The position numbers and the translations under genes were made by a program. A stretch of 64,000 nt of DNA from Paracentrotus lividus. Taxonomy: Eukaryota; Echinodermata; Echinoidea; Camarodonta; Echinidae. The notes below the pieces were generated by a model, which was not told where the DNA came from, did no database searches, and saw nothing but the letters and a program-made list of their open reading frames with translations. Below, in pieces: positions 24,865 through 37,891 of the stretch. How positions within the stretch are numbered: position 1 is the first letter of the stretch; every line of letters begins with the position of its first letter. The DNA is taken from the NCBI GenBank assembly GCA_940671915.1, contig CALNVZ010003433.1, positions 49,223,143-49,287,142 on the forward strand. Direction: 5' to 3'.

Positions 24865-27800
24865 GTAAGTAAACATTGTATGTTAATTGTATTGTTTATT
24901 ACATTATATTCAAATTATTATAAAATTTAATCAAGTCTACGTAATATAGGCCTACATGTAGTTTAAATTGTGTGTGGGTGGTTGGGGTGGACTTCTCATA
25001 ATCTACATTGTACATCAATAATCCACTGCTGCTCTTACTAGTTGTAGGTGATATTAACTCTATTTTTTTTTAATTGTTTTATTTTGATATCATTCCATTG
25101 TATTAATTTTCATTTCAGAGATATACTTCAGAATGGTCAGTATTTTCTTTGTCTTGTTTTCTCTCTTTTTGGCTTGTCTTTTACCGTTATCTCATTTTGG
25201 AATAAAATGTTCACTTTAATATTAATATGAAAATTTGTTTTTCTAAATTAGTTTACAACTACAGATCATATCTCAATAAAACTTTTTCAATTTCAATTTC
25301 AATTTCAATTAGATGATGAGTTAAAGTTAATTAAGGATTACAGAAATTAAAAAGTTAGTTTATAAAAAAGTCTCTGTACTGATTGAAGCATATTTTTTCT
25401 TTACTGTTCCATTCTCGCTTTATACATTTATCATCTTTTTTCTTGATAAGTTTTGATTCAAAATGATTTGTTTACACAAAACCTATCACTGGGATACTGA
25501 TCGTTCCTCGTTGCATGATGATACAGTGCAGTTTTCCATTGAGAATTAGTGATGTTCAGCACATTATTTACATATTCAGCTGTCTAGGAAAACACTATGT
25601 ATTGCTATTGTATACATATATTTTTATACATTTTTTTTATAATTAAAGTCCGTTTTTTGGAATTTACTGATTTTCTAGAGGTTTTGCAAAACAGATCAAA
25701 CTGAGTAAATGTCAATATGATTTTTCGCATAATTTGCACAATTCAATCCTATTTTTTGGGGGGGGGGAGGGGAGGTATTATGATTTGCGTTTGAAATTAT
25801 TAATACTCTGAAATTTTTGTTTGTGTTGCTGATGTAGCCATGATGGGGAAAAATCCCACATAATTGCAAATGACTGGTTGTAATATTATTTTACTGATCA
25901 CTTCCTTATTGAGGTTGAAAGAGATTTGTAATGTTAATGCAGGATGTAAGGTGTTTTTTGATACCTTCACAATGTTATCATGACAGAGTTATGTATTATC
26001 ATTATATTGGGTGAGTTATTGTGGGAATAGTAAGAAGATGGGGAATCCTTAGAAGTGGCATATGCATATGAAAACAATTAGTATAAACTTGATTTCTATT
26101 TTGTTATTAATATTAAATACGTAGTTCAGTATAGATTTCATAACGTGTAGGTCTACAGTGGGAATAATTTACATCCTGATATGTGAAGAAAAAAAAAAAC
26201 TGTTTCCGCTAAACGTGATTTGTGTTTACTTAGTAATGTATCATTTGAGAGATCACTCATGGAATTAGTGAATAATTAGTATTACTTTAATGCAATTATG
26301 CACTTTAACGCACTTATGCACTTTAACTGACAGCTAATGAAGAAATTGAATGTTAATAAGTAAGTTATCATCAGCATGAGAAATATTACAATACATTATC
26401 CAAAAAGTATGATGGAAGCTTGCTTTATTGGTGAGAGATAGACATTCAAATTAGGATAATGATGTTCCAAGGCATGCACATTAACCAAGGCAGGGCTTTA
26501 CCTTAATATAGACCAGTGCTTACACGAAATAATTTATTTTCACTTGCCCTCTTGGAATCTCTTCTTGCAATTTCATTTTATTCTGGATGCTGTATATTTT
26601 CATGTTATAAATTTTCGCAAGCTGGCAGCCTCAAAACATGTTACAGGTTTTTTATAAAATTCGTGCTGCATTGTCGTAAAGTCGCAATTGAACCCTCGAT
26701 ACATGCATAGGAAATTCATGCCATGTATTCGCTTGGTTTTTTAATCTCCGCGCCTGCACACTCTTTGGGGAAATCCTTGAAAATTAATGTACTGCGAATA
26801 TTTCCACGAATAACAACTTAGTCTTATCTATTCATACATGGTGTCAGGCTGAAACATACACTTGTAATAGGATCAAACATGTAGTAGCTAATACGCATGG
26901 AAAAACAGTTTGTCGTTAGAAATTCAGAGACACAAATGCAAAACACAACAAAAATGTTACCCTGCAAACTACGAAAAGAGATAAGAAAATACCCATGCAA
27001 CCGTTATAAACTTATTTGGAGACAGAAGAGATATATAGAGATATAAAATGTTACGTGGTGTTATTAAAGTTCAATGCAGAAGTAATACCCCTTTCACATT
27101 AATTCAATGCTTCTGTTATTTGTAACTAGATTAACGTGTGTTCATAAAAAAGTCAACCATATTTAGACCAAGTCGTATGTTTCTTATTGTGTTCTTTTTG
27201 TTAATGTTCTTGCATACATTAATTAGAGAATGACTTCCCTAGTATTTACGCTAACATATACATAATTGGATAACAACAATTGAACATGAATCTTCTATTT
27301 ATTTTGAATTAAACTTTGAGATAATATACTTTTTATCTAAAGTCTTGTTTTAAGGTGTGCTTGTATATAGAAATGAAAATGTACATAAACAATTTATTTG
27401 ATCCATATAACTTACGTGAATTGATTTCAATAAAAAATTAAAGACTTAAGCGACTTTTCTGGGTACTGATTGGGTAAGTGGTGACCCCCTTTATTCAGTA
27501 AATAATAAAATACCAATTCCTTATTTCAAAATTTATTTACTGTGACGTTCTGTGAAAGCCCTACAAATCTAGATGAACTGAAAACTGCAGATTTTGTTGA
27601 GTAGTTTATTGAGATAATAATGTGTTGAAGTTGTTGTTATTGTTTTACCTTTCTTTCATGTATAAAAAAGCTCCTAGTCATCCAGAAACTGGTGAGTTCC
27701 CTGGTGTGAAGGGGAAATAATATAAAAAAAATATAAAAAAAATACAACAAATACGAGGATAATAAAAAAAAAAAAAAAAATAATATAAAAAAAAAATAAA

Positions 27801-30379
27801 CGATCTATGATCCGAAGAGTATTATGAGATGTATCAATTAACTTAGAACAAACTATTATAAACAACCCAGATATATTAAACGCTTCAGGTTGCTCATGAT
27901 TCTGCTTTTTATAATAATTGAAATATAAGAGTCTTAACCCCTGATTAGCTAGATCTTAAATTCCTAAAATTTGTGAACATATTAAAAAGACCCTAATTCA
28001 TTCATATTACGTGCAGTCTAATCACCACAGCAGGCAGATCCAGGCGGCACATCCCCTCTATATACTCTAAATATCCATCACTCATGTTAAAATCAGAAAA
28101 AATTTGGGGGCTTCACCCCTCTTATCAGGGGGATCTCCTCTCTGACTGAAATAAAGCTTACTGTTGCCACCTTTTTTCAAAATACCTGGATTCCAGAGCA
28201 CATAGCACAACTTTCAAATTGATTCTAGGCCCATTCCATTCGTAGTATATTAGGCCAAGTTTCGCGCACCATTTTCTTTTTATCATGATATACTCGTTGT
28301 TGAAGGAGTTTGCAGACCTTTTTTTTTTTTTTTTTTTTTTTTTTTGGGGGGGGAGGGGCGGTACGGGGGCCAGTTGGGACAAGTTTACAACAACTTTTTG
28401 ATTGCGGCTGAATGCTATAGTGTGGACAGGCCGATGTAAGAAATTAGGGAAAGGAAGATACCAACAAAACTAAAGAATACAAAAAGTGAAAGCGATACAT
28501 ATATCCTGTCTCATCAATTTAGATTGGATTATCTTATAAATTGCGATTGGGATTCAAAACAAATCACTGTGACACTGACTTTGAGCTAATTTTTTTTTTT
28601 TTGCAACCCTGTTTCAAGTTAAAGGGGTAATAAAAAACCTCTCAATAATAATTAATTGTGTGACATAGACAAGTGACACAGAAGTTCATACAAGATATAT
28701 TTGAGAAAATTGAAACCATTGAGAGTATTGAGTATTTCGAAGTTTCATCTCCAATAGTTTGTGATAATTTCTGATTGGGGTCAGAGTGGGGTCAGAGGTG
28801 TCAAACAACATGAAAAAAATCAAATATTATTTCTCCTCATGCTAGAATAAAAGCTTTTTATTCCATAGGGCAATACATTGTGTATTACATTATACACGTA
28901 CTTTAAGCTCTTTGTAAGAATTGAGAAGAGAGATAATTTGATAAAGTTCTGCTGAAGAATTGGCCTTGCGTGAAGTATCAACCTTTAGTCTTCTAAAAAA
29001 TCTTCATCTTTCTCATTTGCATGTGACTATAATGTTTGCATCATAAAGAAAAAAAGTCCTGATGTTGTTTAACACTTTATTCTCCTTAATAAATGTGTTT
29101 GAGTAAAGCTTAGCATTATCTTGTCTTTTGGGAGATAACAAAAGGAGGCTTTATCTTTGTACAATGTACAAATTTTTCTAAGTCCTTCTTGCTCTAGTAG
29201 AATTTTGTGTGCTGTGGTTCTATTCATTTTTCATCGTTGTGAATTAATGCTTTTCATATATCTTGTGGTATGTTGTAATACATGATTATGGACTAAATGT
29301 CTTTCCTTCCCATTCAAATCCCTAGACAGGATGAATAGAGAGGCATGGGGATTGAAAAAAGAAGAAGAGATGAGAAGGGGGGGGGGGGTGTTATAAAAAT
29401 AACATGGAATCATGTTTCTTTTTTTATTGTGTAACTACCCTGTTTTATTTAGCCAATTTTACCTGAAATACTTAGAAACATGTAAAACCTATTTTGGTCA
29501 TGATATATGATCTGAGATATGGATTCTGGCCAACAAGAGTATGAACTTTTATTGAAATAAAGCAGTAGTTTTTTTATTATTTTTTTTTTTTTTTTTTTTT
29601 GGGGGGGTTGGGTCTTTTTTCCCACCTTGATTTGCAACTGTTTGAAAGATTGTGTACAAGACAGGTAGGAATATTTAAGAATTTTTGGAATTCAGTTGCA
29701 GAAACATGAATAGTGTTGAATGTGATTGGTAGATTACTTATTAACATTTGGAATAATATGTGAAATTGGACTCTACATACAAGATGACATTTGCTGGGAG
29801 AGTATGTTGTGTTCGGTATAAAGTTCTGTAAATCTAAGAACATTTGAGATGTGAAAGTGGTCTGTACATTGTAATTCTGCATTGAGATATGTGTGAAAGC
29901 ATGCTGGTCATCAGATTACATTATGAAAATATGTGATAGGTGTGAAATTGTCTTGTTTCAACTCAAAAAGTAAACTTTGTGATCACATCTGTAGTGTGAC
30001 ATGATGTCTTTATTTAGTCTGTAAGGCCATCATGATATAGGTGTGTGTTATCACACTCATCAGGTTCATGTGATCTCAATAGAATTAATATTCTCGTATA
30101 TTATTGTGGTCTGTCCTGGCAATAGGGTTGTACTCTATACTTTTTTATGTTAAAAGCATTGAGTGTTCTCATTGCTGATGGGAAAGCCCGATGGAGCCCG
30201 ATGCCATGGATATATCTCTCTATATCATAAAGTTTCACGCGTATGGCAGGCGATCATAAAAACAAAAAATAAAATGTAGTCCAGTCTTGCATTTACCATT
30301 TATTTAAATTTTTCAGGTCTGAATTTTCGACGACTAGTACCTACCGTCTTCTTTCAGGATGATATTTATTTTCTCTATA
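24865..30379 (+). other. Intron-like AT-rich sequence downstream of the 3.4-kb exon
   Basis: AT-rich DNA without recognised exons. It holds (TTTCAA)n near 25288-25310 and a T/G homopolymer block at 25751-25775. A dispersed repeat at about 26660-26815 contains CAATTGAACCCTCGATACATGCAT and GCGAATATTTCCACGAA and recurs at about 57270-57390. There is an A/T low-complexity block at 27720-27800 and T-then-G runs at 28319-28358 and 29575-29607. If the 3.4-kb exon joins the RIPOR exons, all of this is intron. Confidence 0.5.
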
Positions 30380-30381
30380 TA

Positions 30382-30421
<40 letters not shown>
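30380..30421. repeat. (TA)n microsatellite
   Basis: An almost uninterrupted TA run of about 40 bp directly abuts the left side of the second Tc1-like element, which targets TA dinucleotides. Confidence 0.9.
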
Positions 30422-30425
<4 letters not shown>

Positions 30426-30429
30426 TAAA

Positions 30430-31420
30430 CAGTGTGGCCAAAATTATTAAACACCTGAACCTACACAAGTCTATGGGATTATCATGCCCTTTCATGCCGA
30501 AATCAGATTAAAGATATCTTTTGTGTGCTGACTTTCATGATTATAGCAAGGGTCTTACGTATATTTGATGCCAAATTTTAATAATAGTTTTCGACCATCC
30601 TGGTAATGCGCAGCATTAAAAATAAGTTGCGCTATGCGCTTTTGGTTTCCCCATTAGACTTGTGTATAAACATGTAGTCCAAATGCAAAAAGTAAAATGC
30701 AATTACATAAGCGATTGCTCAAAAAGTATTTGAGGTAGAAGTATGAAACTTAGCAAGACTTGGTTATTTATTATACCTCAATTACATTCTAGTTGCCGCA
30801 AAATTTGGTGAAATGGGGGGGGGGGGTGCGATTCGCCCACACTTGGTGGTGAAATGCCAAATACCAGTGCCCATTGAGGTTTTAAGACTATTTTTTTTTT
30901 TATTTAATGAGACACTCCTTGTAAATGTCATGTATATTTCTAAAAGGAAAATTTCATGAGCAATTCAAATAGTTCAATATAAGGGTCATTGAAATGGACT
31001 TAAATAGGGCACTGAATAAAAATTTGGGCCTTCAAAATAATTTAAAATCCCCCTAAGATGTAACTTACCCGTGTTGTTATGAATGCATTTTTGACATCCT
31101 CAGGAAATTTCTTCAGAATTATATCACTTTGTAAGGGGGGGGGGGAAAAAAAGAGGCTTAATGTTTAACGTTTATGACCCTTTAATCCTGAAAGGGGTCC
31201 AAGATAAAGATATTTTACTTTTTCAGTTGGTGGTGTAACATAAAAAAGGCGACTTGGGGGCGAGTTCCCAACGCATGGCTTTGTTATTTAGTTTTTAAAG
31301 CCTAATGATGATATTCGGAGACATTCCAACCATTTTATAAGTATCTAAATGGTCAACTGAATAAAAATTATTAAAATCATTTAAATATGCTTGGTGTTCT
31401 AATAATTTTGGCCACCACTG
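30430..31420. mobile_element. Non-autonomous Tc1/mariner-like element, copy 2
   Basis: Colinear with 15372-16371 from end to end, in the same orientation. The right end GGCCACCACTG is followed by TA. The left end has lost a base of CAGTGGTGG and abuts a TA microsatellite. Compared with copy 1, many differences are one-base gaps or extended homopolymers (long G runs near 30815 and 31135). No transposase frame is present. Confidence 0.85.
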
Positions 31421-31961
31421 TATATCCGTGCTCGATGGGTAGCACAATGTTCTGTAGCCAATGGGTCAACACAGCTCTCAGCATAACATACAGTATGTGG
31501 CCCTCCTCCTTAAAACATGTAATATCAAACTTTCTTTGTGTTATTCCATAAACTTGGTATTTTAGGACTCCCAATGATGTAGGCCTACACATGTGTCTTC
31601 CTATCAAAACAAACATAAAATTCTTGTTCAGCAGCCAATGTTTTCTATACAGCATTTCTTACCCTAATTTGCTGCTTTGTTATATTTGTCACGTATAGTT
31701 GGTAGTTTTTAGGTGACAAGTCACATATAGGCCTATATGATTTCATCATATTTAGAGCTTTATATTGTGGTTTAATTTGTTTGTTTTTTCTCTGTAAATT
31801 ATTGACTGATTCATTACTGCAAAAAAATGTATAATAATAATTATAATGAAAGTGGAAATGATTTTTTTAATTTTCTTAGATTGTGCATGTTGAGATCATC
31901 ATCATGTGATATGTGTTAATAGAATTCCACAGCTCCACTATCCAGAGAAATACAACTTTAA

Positions 31962-32250
31962 AGACGGGGAATCTTCAGCTTCCATGGGGAGTGGATCAAA
32001 ATTTGCTGACCCCAGACTTGGTGAAAAGCACATAGGATACCTGTCTTGAAGTTGAATTTCTTGACCACAGCTAAACAATCTGTCCACCCTGGACAGCTTC
32101 GGGCATCATCGGGCTAGGGGATGGGTGCAATATAGAAGGCATTACATAAGTTTTGGTTGTGGTCATAAAAGTCAAGTGATTGAACACACCTGTTACTAGC
32201 TAAACATCTATGGTGTCAAATTACCCATGGAAGCTCAAGATTCCCTGTCT
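31962..32250. mobile_element. TTAA-flanked MITE, copy 2 of the AGACRGGGAATCTTCAGC family
   Basis: The ends are AGACGGGGAATCTTCAGCTT and the reverse complement of AGACAGGGAATCTTGAGCTT, each directly bordered by TTAA (31958-31961 and 32251-32254). TTAA is the target of the piggyBac and Kolobok superfamilies. The 289-bp interior is non-coding and matches 2912-3223 in reverse orientation. Confidence 0.8.
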
Positions 32251-32254
32251 TTAA

Positions 32255-34105
32255 CATAACTGAGAACTGAAGTAAAGCAAACAACTACAGTGTTATAATG
32301 AGAAAGTTGTAACTTATTTGATTTAACAAGTTGACAAATTGGCAATACACTCTCGGATTGCTGACATTTAAAGATACACTCATCATCAATCATACAACTT
32401 TGGTTACATTTTTGCATGATAGTCAATTATTGTCTTTCATGTAGGCCTAACTGCAAGATTTGATGAGGTCAAGACGGGTTTGTGAGCATAAACGGGTCCA
32501 TTAGGAGCCATTTGGTATTCCTTGATCAATGGGAAATGCGTATGGGTGGATCAATAGATTCTTAGAAGATTATAATATACGATGAGGGCATTTGATTGAC
32601 AGAATAGTCTAATATTCAGCCTCGATGCTATAACAGCAATTGATTGGTGGTAGTCTTATATTCAGTCCCAATACTATAATACATGTGAGATTATTATATT
32701 ATCTTAGGTATGGCACATGTTGTTTGATTTGATATACCCATGCCAATTACATGTTGTTTATATCATTTGGCAATAAAGGATTGATTGTTAGTATAGTGTT
32801 ACATGATTGACTAAAAAAATTATTTATCTGCAGATCAGCAGTCATCAAAATCAGTTATTATTACACATTCTTTTGTTAACCTCCTGAGAAAGAGTTACAA
32901 GCGGATGTATGGCCAGTTTTACTGTAATACAACTCTGTCCCTGTGTGCAACAGCTCCATCTTGTGACTAATGTCAGACAGTGTTATTGCTGCATTATTGA
33001 TCTTTAGGAAGGGATGAAAGGTAATCAATAATCCTAGCATCTGTTTGGATCTTATGATTAGCCGCTAGTCTGTATTGATTGTTAGATGATGAAAGGCATT
33101 CTAATGGCATTGAACTTATTATTATGACTTTGCATAGGAAGTTGGGATGTTAAAGACACCTGTATATACAATCAAATTATTGAAGTAGACCTAAATATAA
33201 TTATGAAAGATATCAATGAGAAGGGGGATGGGGAAAACGTGGACAGAAAGACAAAGAGAGAAAATGGGAGAGAAGGAGAAAAAGATGGGCATACGGGAGG
33301 TAAGAGTATGTTTACAAAAAAGAATGTATTATTTATTTTTATTTTTTTTATGTGTTACATTATATATTCTTCCCTAGTGTAGGGCCTATGTGAGCATTTC
33401 TGAGACTCTGAGTGAAAAAGCAATCTATGTAGGCCTACATAACAATTTGGATTGTGTGATTTATGGGCCGCTACTAAATTCTGAATTGATGTCCACATTT
33501 TTTGCTTCATCTACCCTTTTTAACCTGTGTCTTTCTTTTAATGGGCTGTGATTCCCGCTGCACAATATTGCCCTAACTGAAATTCACCCATTATTATATA
33601 GATTTGCGTTTGTTGGCATTACGTCCATGATGTTCCATTTCCAATCACCCCAGTTAAAGCCCCCTGACATGCTAGCCCTCCATCAATTTCGCGCTTTAGT
33701 CAGTCATGTAACGCTACAAATAGTTTCTTATTGAGTAATTTTAAGCTCGTGCTTCGCGCTCGCTACAGCCTTATGATTTGACGATTACTAGTACTCATAT
33801 GCATTATGAATGTGCATGTTGTGTATATCTATAGACATTACATCATGATGGCCCCCTTTCATAACCAGATAAAGCCGTTTCGTTAGCATTATTCTACAAT
33901 ATATATCCCATTTCTGTCACTATTATTGAGAAGAAACTAGTGATACTCCATATGCTGCATGTGTGTATTATCTGTAGCCATTATCATCATGTCCCCCTTT
34001 AACAAACCAGTGAAGCCCTTCCTCGTTTCGCCGCTCGCATTAGCTACAAATGCCCTATTTTGTCCCCGCCGAACGAGTCGAGCAGGGACTATTGAACGGG
34101 CTCCG
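32255..34105. other. Unassigned stretch with decayed tandem units
   Basis: No exon was recognised. Between 33740 and 34060 two related units are visible: ATCATGATGGCCCCCTTTCATAACCAG...AAGCC and ATCATCATGTCCCCCTTTAACAAACCAG...AAGCC, beside a GCTTCGCGCTCGC word. They lead into the microsatellite and satellite that follow. Confidence 0.45.
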
Positions 34106-34160
34106 TACGTATGTGTGTGTGTGTGTGTGTGTCCGTCCGTCCGTCCGTGCGTCCGTATGT
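34106..34160. repeat. (GT)n followed by (CCGT)n microsatellite
   Basis: A GT run of about 20 bp passes directly into CCGT repeats. It immediately precedes the 145-bp tandem array and is probably part of the same repeat unit type. Confidence 0.9.
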
Positions 34161-35385
34161 GAGTTCAATTTGCTACTCCTTTGCCATTTTCATCCGATTT
34201 CGATTCCGTTTGCTTTATTGATAGGACTAGTGATGGCTACAAACTTTTCACAGAATTTTGACTTTGACCTTTGACCCTGATTTTGCCTATATTGTTTAAT
34301 TGTACAAAATGCTACTCCTTCGCATTTTTCATCCGATTTCGTCTGTTTGCTTTATATTGATAGCACTAGTGAGGCTACAACTTCTTCACAGAATTTTGAC
34401 TTTTGACCCTTACCTTTGACCTTCATTTACTATATTGTTAATTGGCTACAAAATGCTACTCTTCGCATTTTAATCCGATTTCGAATCCGTTGCTTTATAT
34501 GTAGCACTAGGTGAGGGTACAAACTTCTTCACGGAATTTGACTTTTGACCCCTTTGACTTTGACCTTGATTTATACTTATATTGTACATTGGCTACAAAA
34601 TGCTACTCCTTCACCATTTTTCTTCTCGATTTCGTCCGTTTGCTTTATGTGATAGCACTAGTTGATGGCTACAAATTTCTTCACCGAATTTGACTTGACC
34701 TTTGACCTTTATTTTTACCTATATTTAATGGCTAACAATGCTACTCCTTTGCCATTTTTAACCGATTTTCGATTCGTTTGCTTTATATGATAGCACTAGG
34801 TGATGGCTACCAAACTTCTTCACAGAATTTTGACCTTTGACCTTTGACCTGATTTGACCTATATTGTTAATTGGCTACAAAATGCTACTCCTTCGCCATT
34901 TTTCATCGATTTCGATTTCTGTTTGCTTTATATGATAGCCTAGGTGAGGGCTACAACTTCTTCCACGATTTTGACTTTTGCCCCTTGACCTTTGACCTTC
35001 ATTTTTGACTATATTGTTTAATTGGCTAAAATGCTACTCCTTTGCCATTTTTATCCATTCGATCCGTTTGCTTATATGATAGCACTAGGTGGGTAACAAA
35101 CTTCTTCACGGAATTTTATTCTTGACCCTTTGACCTTTGACCTTGATTTATAATTATATTGTACATTGGCTCAAAATGCTCTCCTTACCATTTTTCTTCG
35201 ATTTCGATTCCGTTTGCTTTATGTGATGCACTAGGTGGGACTACAAACTTCTTCAGAATTTTGACTTTTGACCCCTTGACCTTTGACCTTGACTTTGACC
35301 TATATTGTACATGGCTACAAATCTACTTCTTCGCCATTTTTTACCGATTTCGATTCTGTTTGCTTATTGATAGCACTGATCGTGA
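34161..35385. repeat. Satellite of ~145 bp units, about 8-9 copies
   Basis: TGCTACTC(CTTCGCC) marks unit starts at about 34171, 34310, 34454, 34600, 34739, 34883, 35032, 35177 and 35322 (139-149 bp apart). Each unit carries CCGATTTCGATTCCGTTTGC, ATGATAGCACTAGGTGATGG, ACTTCTTCACAGAATTTTGA and a run of TGACCTTTGACC-like half-sites. Units differ mainly by short gaps. Confidence 0.9.
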
Positions 35386-35984
35386 TATAATGTGGGAATT
35401 TTACATTATCGGCGAGGGGATATATTAGGCATCGCGTAATTTACTAATCCACTTGTATATCTATTATTGAGAAAATTTTCAGCTCGCGCTTTGTGCTCGC
35501 ATTATACAATACATTCTTTCATATTTATATGCATATGTGTATACAAGCATTACCCCACCCCAACAATGGACACTGCGATCTTATACCATCGTATGTGTTA
35601 CATGTACATTGATAAGAGGAAATATCGACGGTCATCCCCCCCAATCGCCAAAACAAATCGACACCGTTGAATGTAAAACAAGCAATAAAGAGGGGCACAA
35701 AAACCAGGCACCATATATATTTTTCTTAATTCTCACAGTATATTACTTGGCATTGTAAATGGATGAGTGCCAAAATGCTAAGGGTTGGGGGGGGGGGGGT
35801 CAGAACTCTAAGCTAAAATCTAAGTCCAATAGTAGATATTTGTTGATTCTAATGCATTGCAAGTAACCAACAAACTATGATACTACTTCTGGATTTGTTT
35901 CTAGAACATTCTGTTTCTTTAGTTTTACAGTATATATGCTTACAGTCTCCTGAAGACCAATCTCTCATCTCATTTCAAAGTTCA

Positions 35985-36185
35985 ACATACTTCCCAAACA
36001 GTGAGTCATCACACAAACTCTATTTAGCCTCTACCAGGGAAGAACTGACCAATCACAGAGCAGCCCTGGCATCAGACATGATATGATTGGCTGTGAGGTT
36101 AAAGCATGTGGGCGGAGTTTAGTAGTTGCTATTGTATTGAAGCAACATCAAGGGAGATGAGTCATGTATATGAATATTCATGACG
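35985..36185. promoter_or_regulatory. Candidate promoter or enhancer with CCAAT, GC-box and AP-1 motifs
   Basis: Within about 180 bp lie TGAGTCAT at 36002 and again at 36158, CCAAT at 36049, ATTGG at 36086, GGGCGG at 36110 and TGACGTGG at 36181. Unlike the CCAAT motifs at 16.6 kb, they do not sit in an obvious inverted-repeat transposon. No transcript start or exon can be demonstrated, so this is a motif-based guess. Confidence 0.3.
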
Positions 36186-36736
36186 TGGATGCCCAAGGTT
36201 GACAGATAAGCTACTAGTCTGTATACAGACCCTGTAAACACCAACTGTCGAGTCTGATAAAATGAAAATGAAGATCAGGTATCGCATGATAGTCTTCAAA
36301 AAAGAATGTGTATAGCCTACATGTATATTTGGTTGTACGACATGATCTGCTGACAATATTGATTTAATAATTAATACTCCACCTAACTCTCAACCTCTAA
36401 TAAAACCATATTGCAACTTTTACCCTGACAATTATCATATATAAAATAAATCCTGGAGCAACTGTTGCCATCAGAACAAATATATGCTTGGGCAACTCTG
36501 TTGATTGATCCCTTACAGTTAACCATTGAAATAGGTCTAATGTTTAGCTTTACGGCTGGACTCAGTGCTATACATGGATATAGCTTAGCTGGATATAGCC
36601 TTTTAAGTCCGTGCTATACCTAACCCTAACCTGTTACATTAATGCAATTATTATTTTTTAGACAAAATTAACTTGGGGCAAAGTTTGATCAAGTCATATG
36701 TTGATAATGAATGTCATGAGACTGTTTTTGAATTAA

Positions 36737-37195
36737 AGGGGATGTCCACACTGAAATCAAGCAGAAAATTATAGAAAGAACAGTGAAGGTTTGAGGAATA
36801 TCCATCAATGAATTATGAAATTTTTAATTGTTAATTTAGTCACATTACTTGCACATGGCTTTTATGTTGTGTACTGTAAATCCCACTTATTTCCATTTTT
36901 CTTGGTCTGTGATGAAGGAATATATCCATTTCATAGAGACATGTATAAAAAAAAATGTGTGTCTGATATATCAAATGCATGCAAGAAGTTAAAATAATTA
37001 AAATTGACATGAGAAAATGGCAATATGAAATGATAGTACAAAACAAATAGGAGAGCAGCTAACAAGTGACGTCACAAAATTGTAACTTTGCAAAATCATA
37101 GTTTCTTTACCCTTGGTCAGATCATCAACAAACTACAGGTTTCTCTCATTATTTATCTTGTCAAATTACATGTAATTTCAGGGTAGTCTTCTCCT
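36737..37195. mobile_element. TTAA-flanked MITE (AGGGGATGTCCACAC end)
   Basis: Bordered by TTAA at 36733-36736 and 37196-37199. The ends AGGGGATGTCCACACTGAAAT and the reverse complement of AGGAGAAGACTACCCTGAAAT form an imperfect inverted repeat of about 21 bp. Non-coding. The superfamily is piggyBac- or Kolobok-like, from the target site only. Confidence 0.6.
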
Positions 37196-37482
37196 TTAAT
37201 TCTTTCATTGGCTTTGACAGTGAACAGCCATGATAGGGCCTTCTGCAGATCCTAAGTCAAGAATAGTGTATCCATGATCTAGGTTTAACATCATATTCCA
37301 TGACCTCATAAACTGCTTCCATTCATCAAGAGTTCAACCTCTACTAACAGACCACCAATATTTAAAGGACTACTCCATGTTTAAATTCAGATGATTTGAA
37401 ATGTAGAGACAAGCACAACACTGAAAATGTCAGTAAAATTTGTTTGTCAATAAAACATTTCCATCTGTGCATAGTATCATGG

Positions 37483-37810
37483 GGTACAGCCCACAAGACC
37501 GACACCAACGAGACCGACGGCCCACGAGACCGACGACCCAAGAGTCCGACAGTAAAGTAAATAGGCCAACGAGATCGACTATAAACAATTTAGGCCCACG
37601 AGACCGACAGCCCACTAGACCGACACTAGATCAAACAGGCCCACGAGACCGACACTACAATATTGTGGTGTCGGTCTCGTGGGCCTGTTTGTTCTAGTGT
37701 CGGTCTTATGGGTCTTTATTTGCTAGCGTCGGTCTAATAGGCCTTTTTTGTCTAGTGTCGGACTAATGGGCCGTCGGTCTCGTGGGTGTCGGTCTTGTGG
37801 GATGACCCCG
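37483..37810. mobile_element. Fold-back element built of CCCACGAGACCGACR units
   Basis: An almost complete palindrome: the left arm (CCCACAAGACCGACACC, then repeated CACGAGACCGAC) is answered by a right arm of GTCGGTCTCGTGGG units. The arms meet at CACTACAATATTGTGGTG near 37665. It is flanked by a direct duplication of TATCATGG (37475-37482 and 37811-37818), which indicates a transposition event with an 8-bp (at least 6-bp) target duplication of hAT type. No protein is encoded. Confidence 0.8.
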
Positions 37811-37891
37811 TATCATGGATATTCAATGGCATGCTCATGATGTCATATATCCACTTTGTCTTTTCATGAAATTTTCAGTGTTGGGCTCGTT

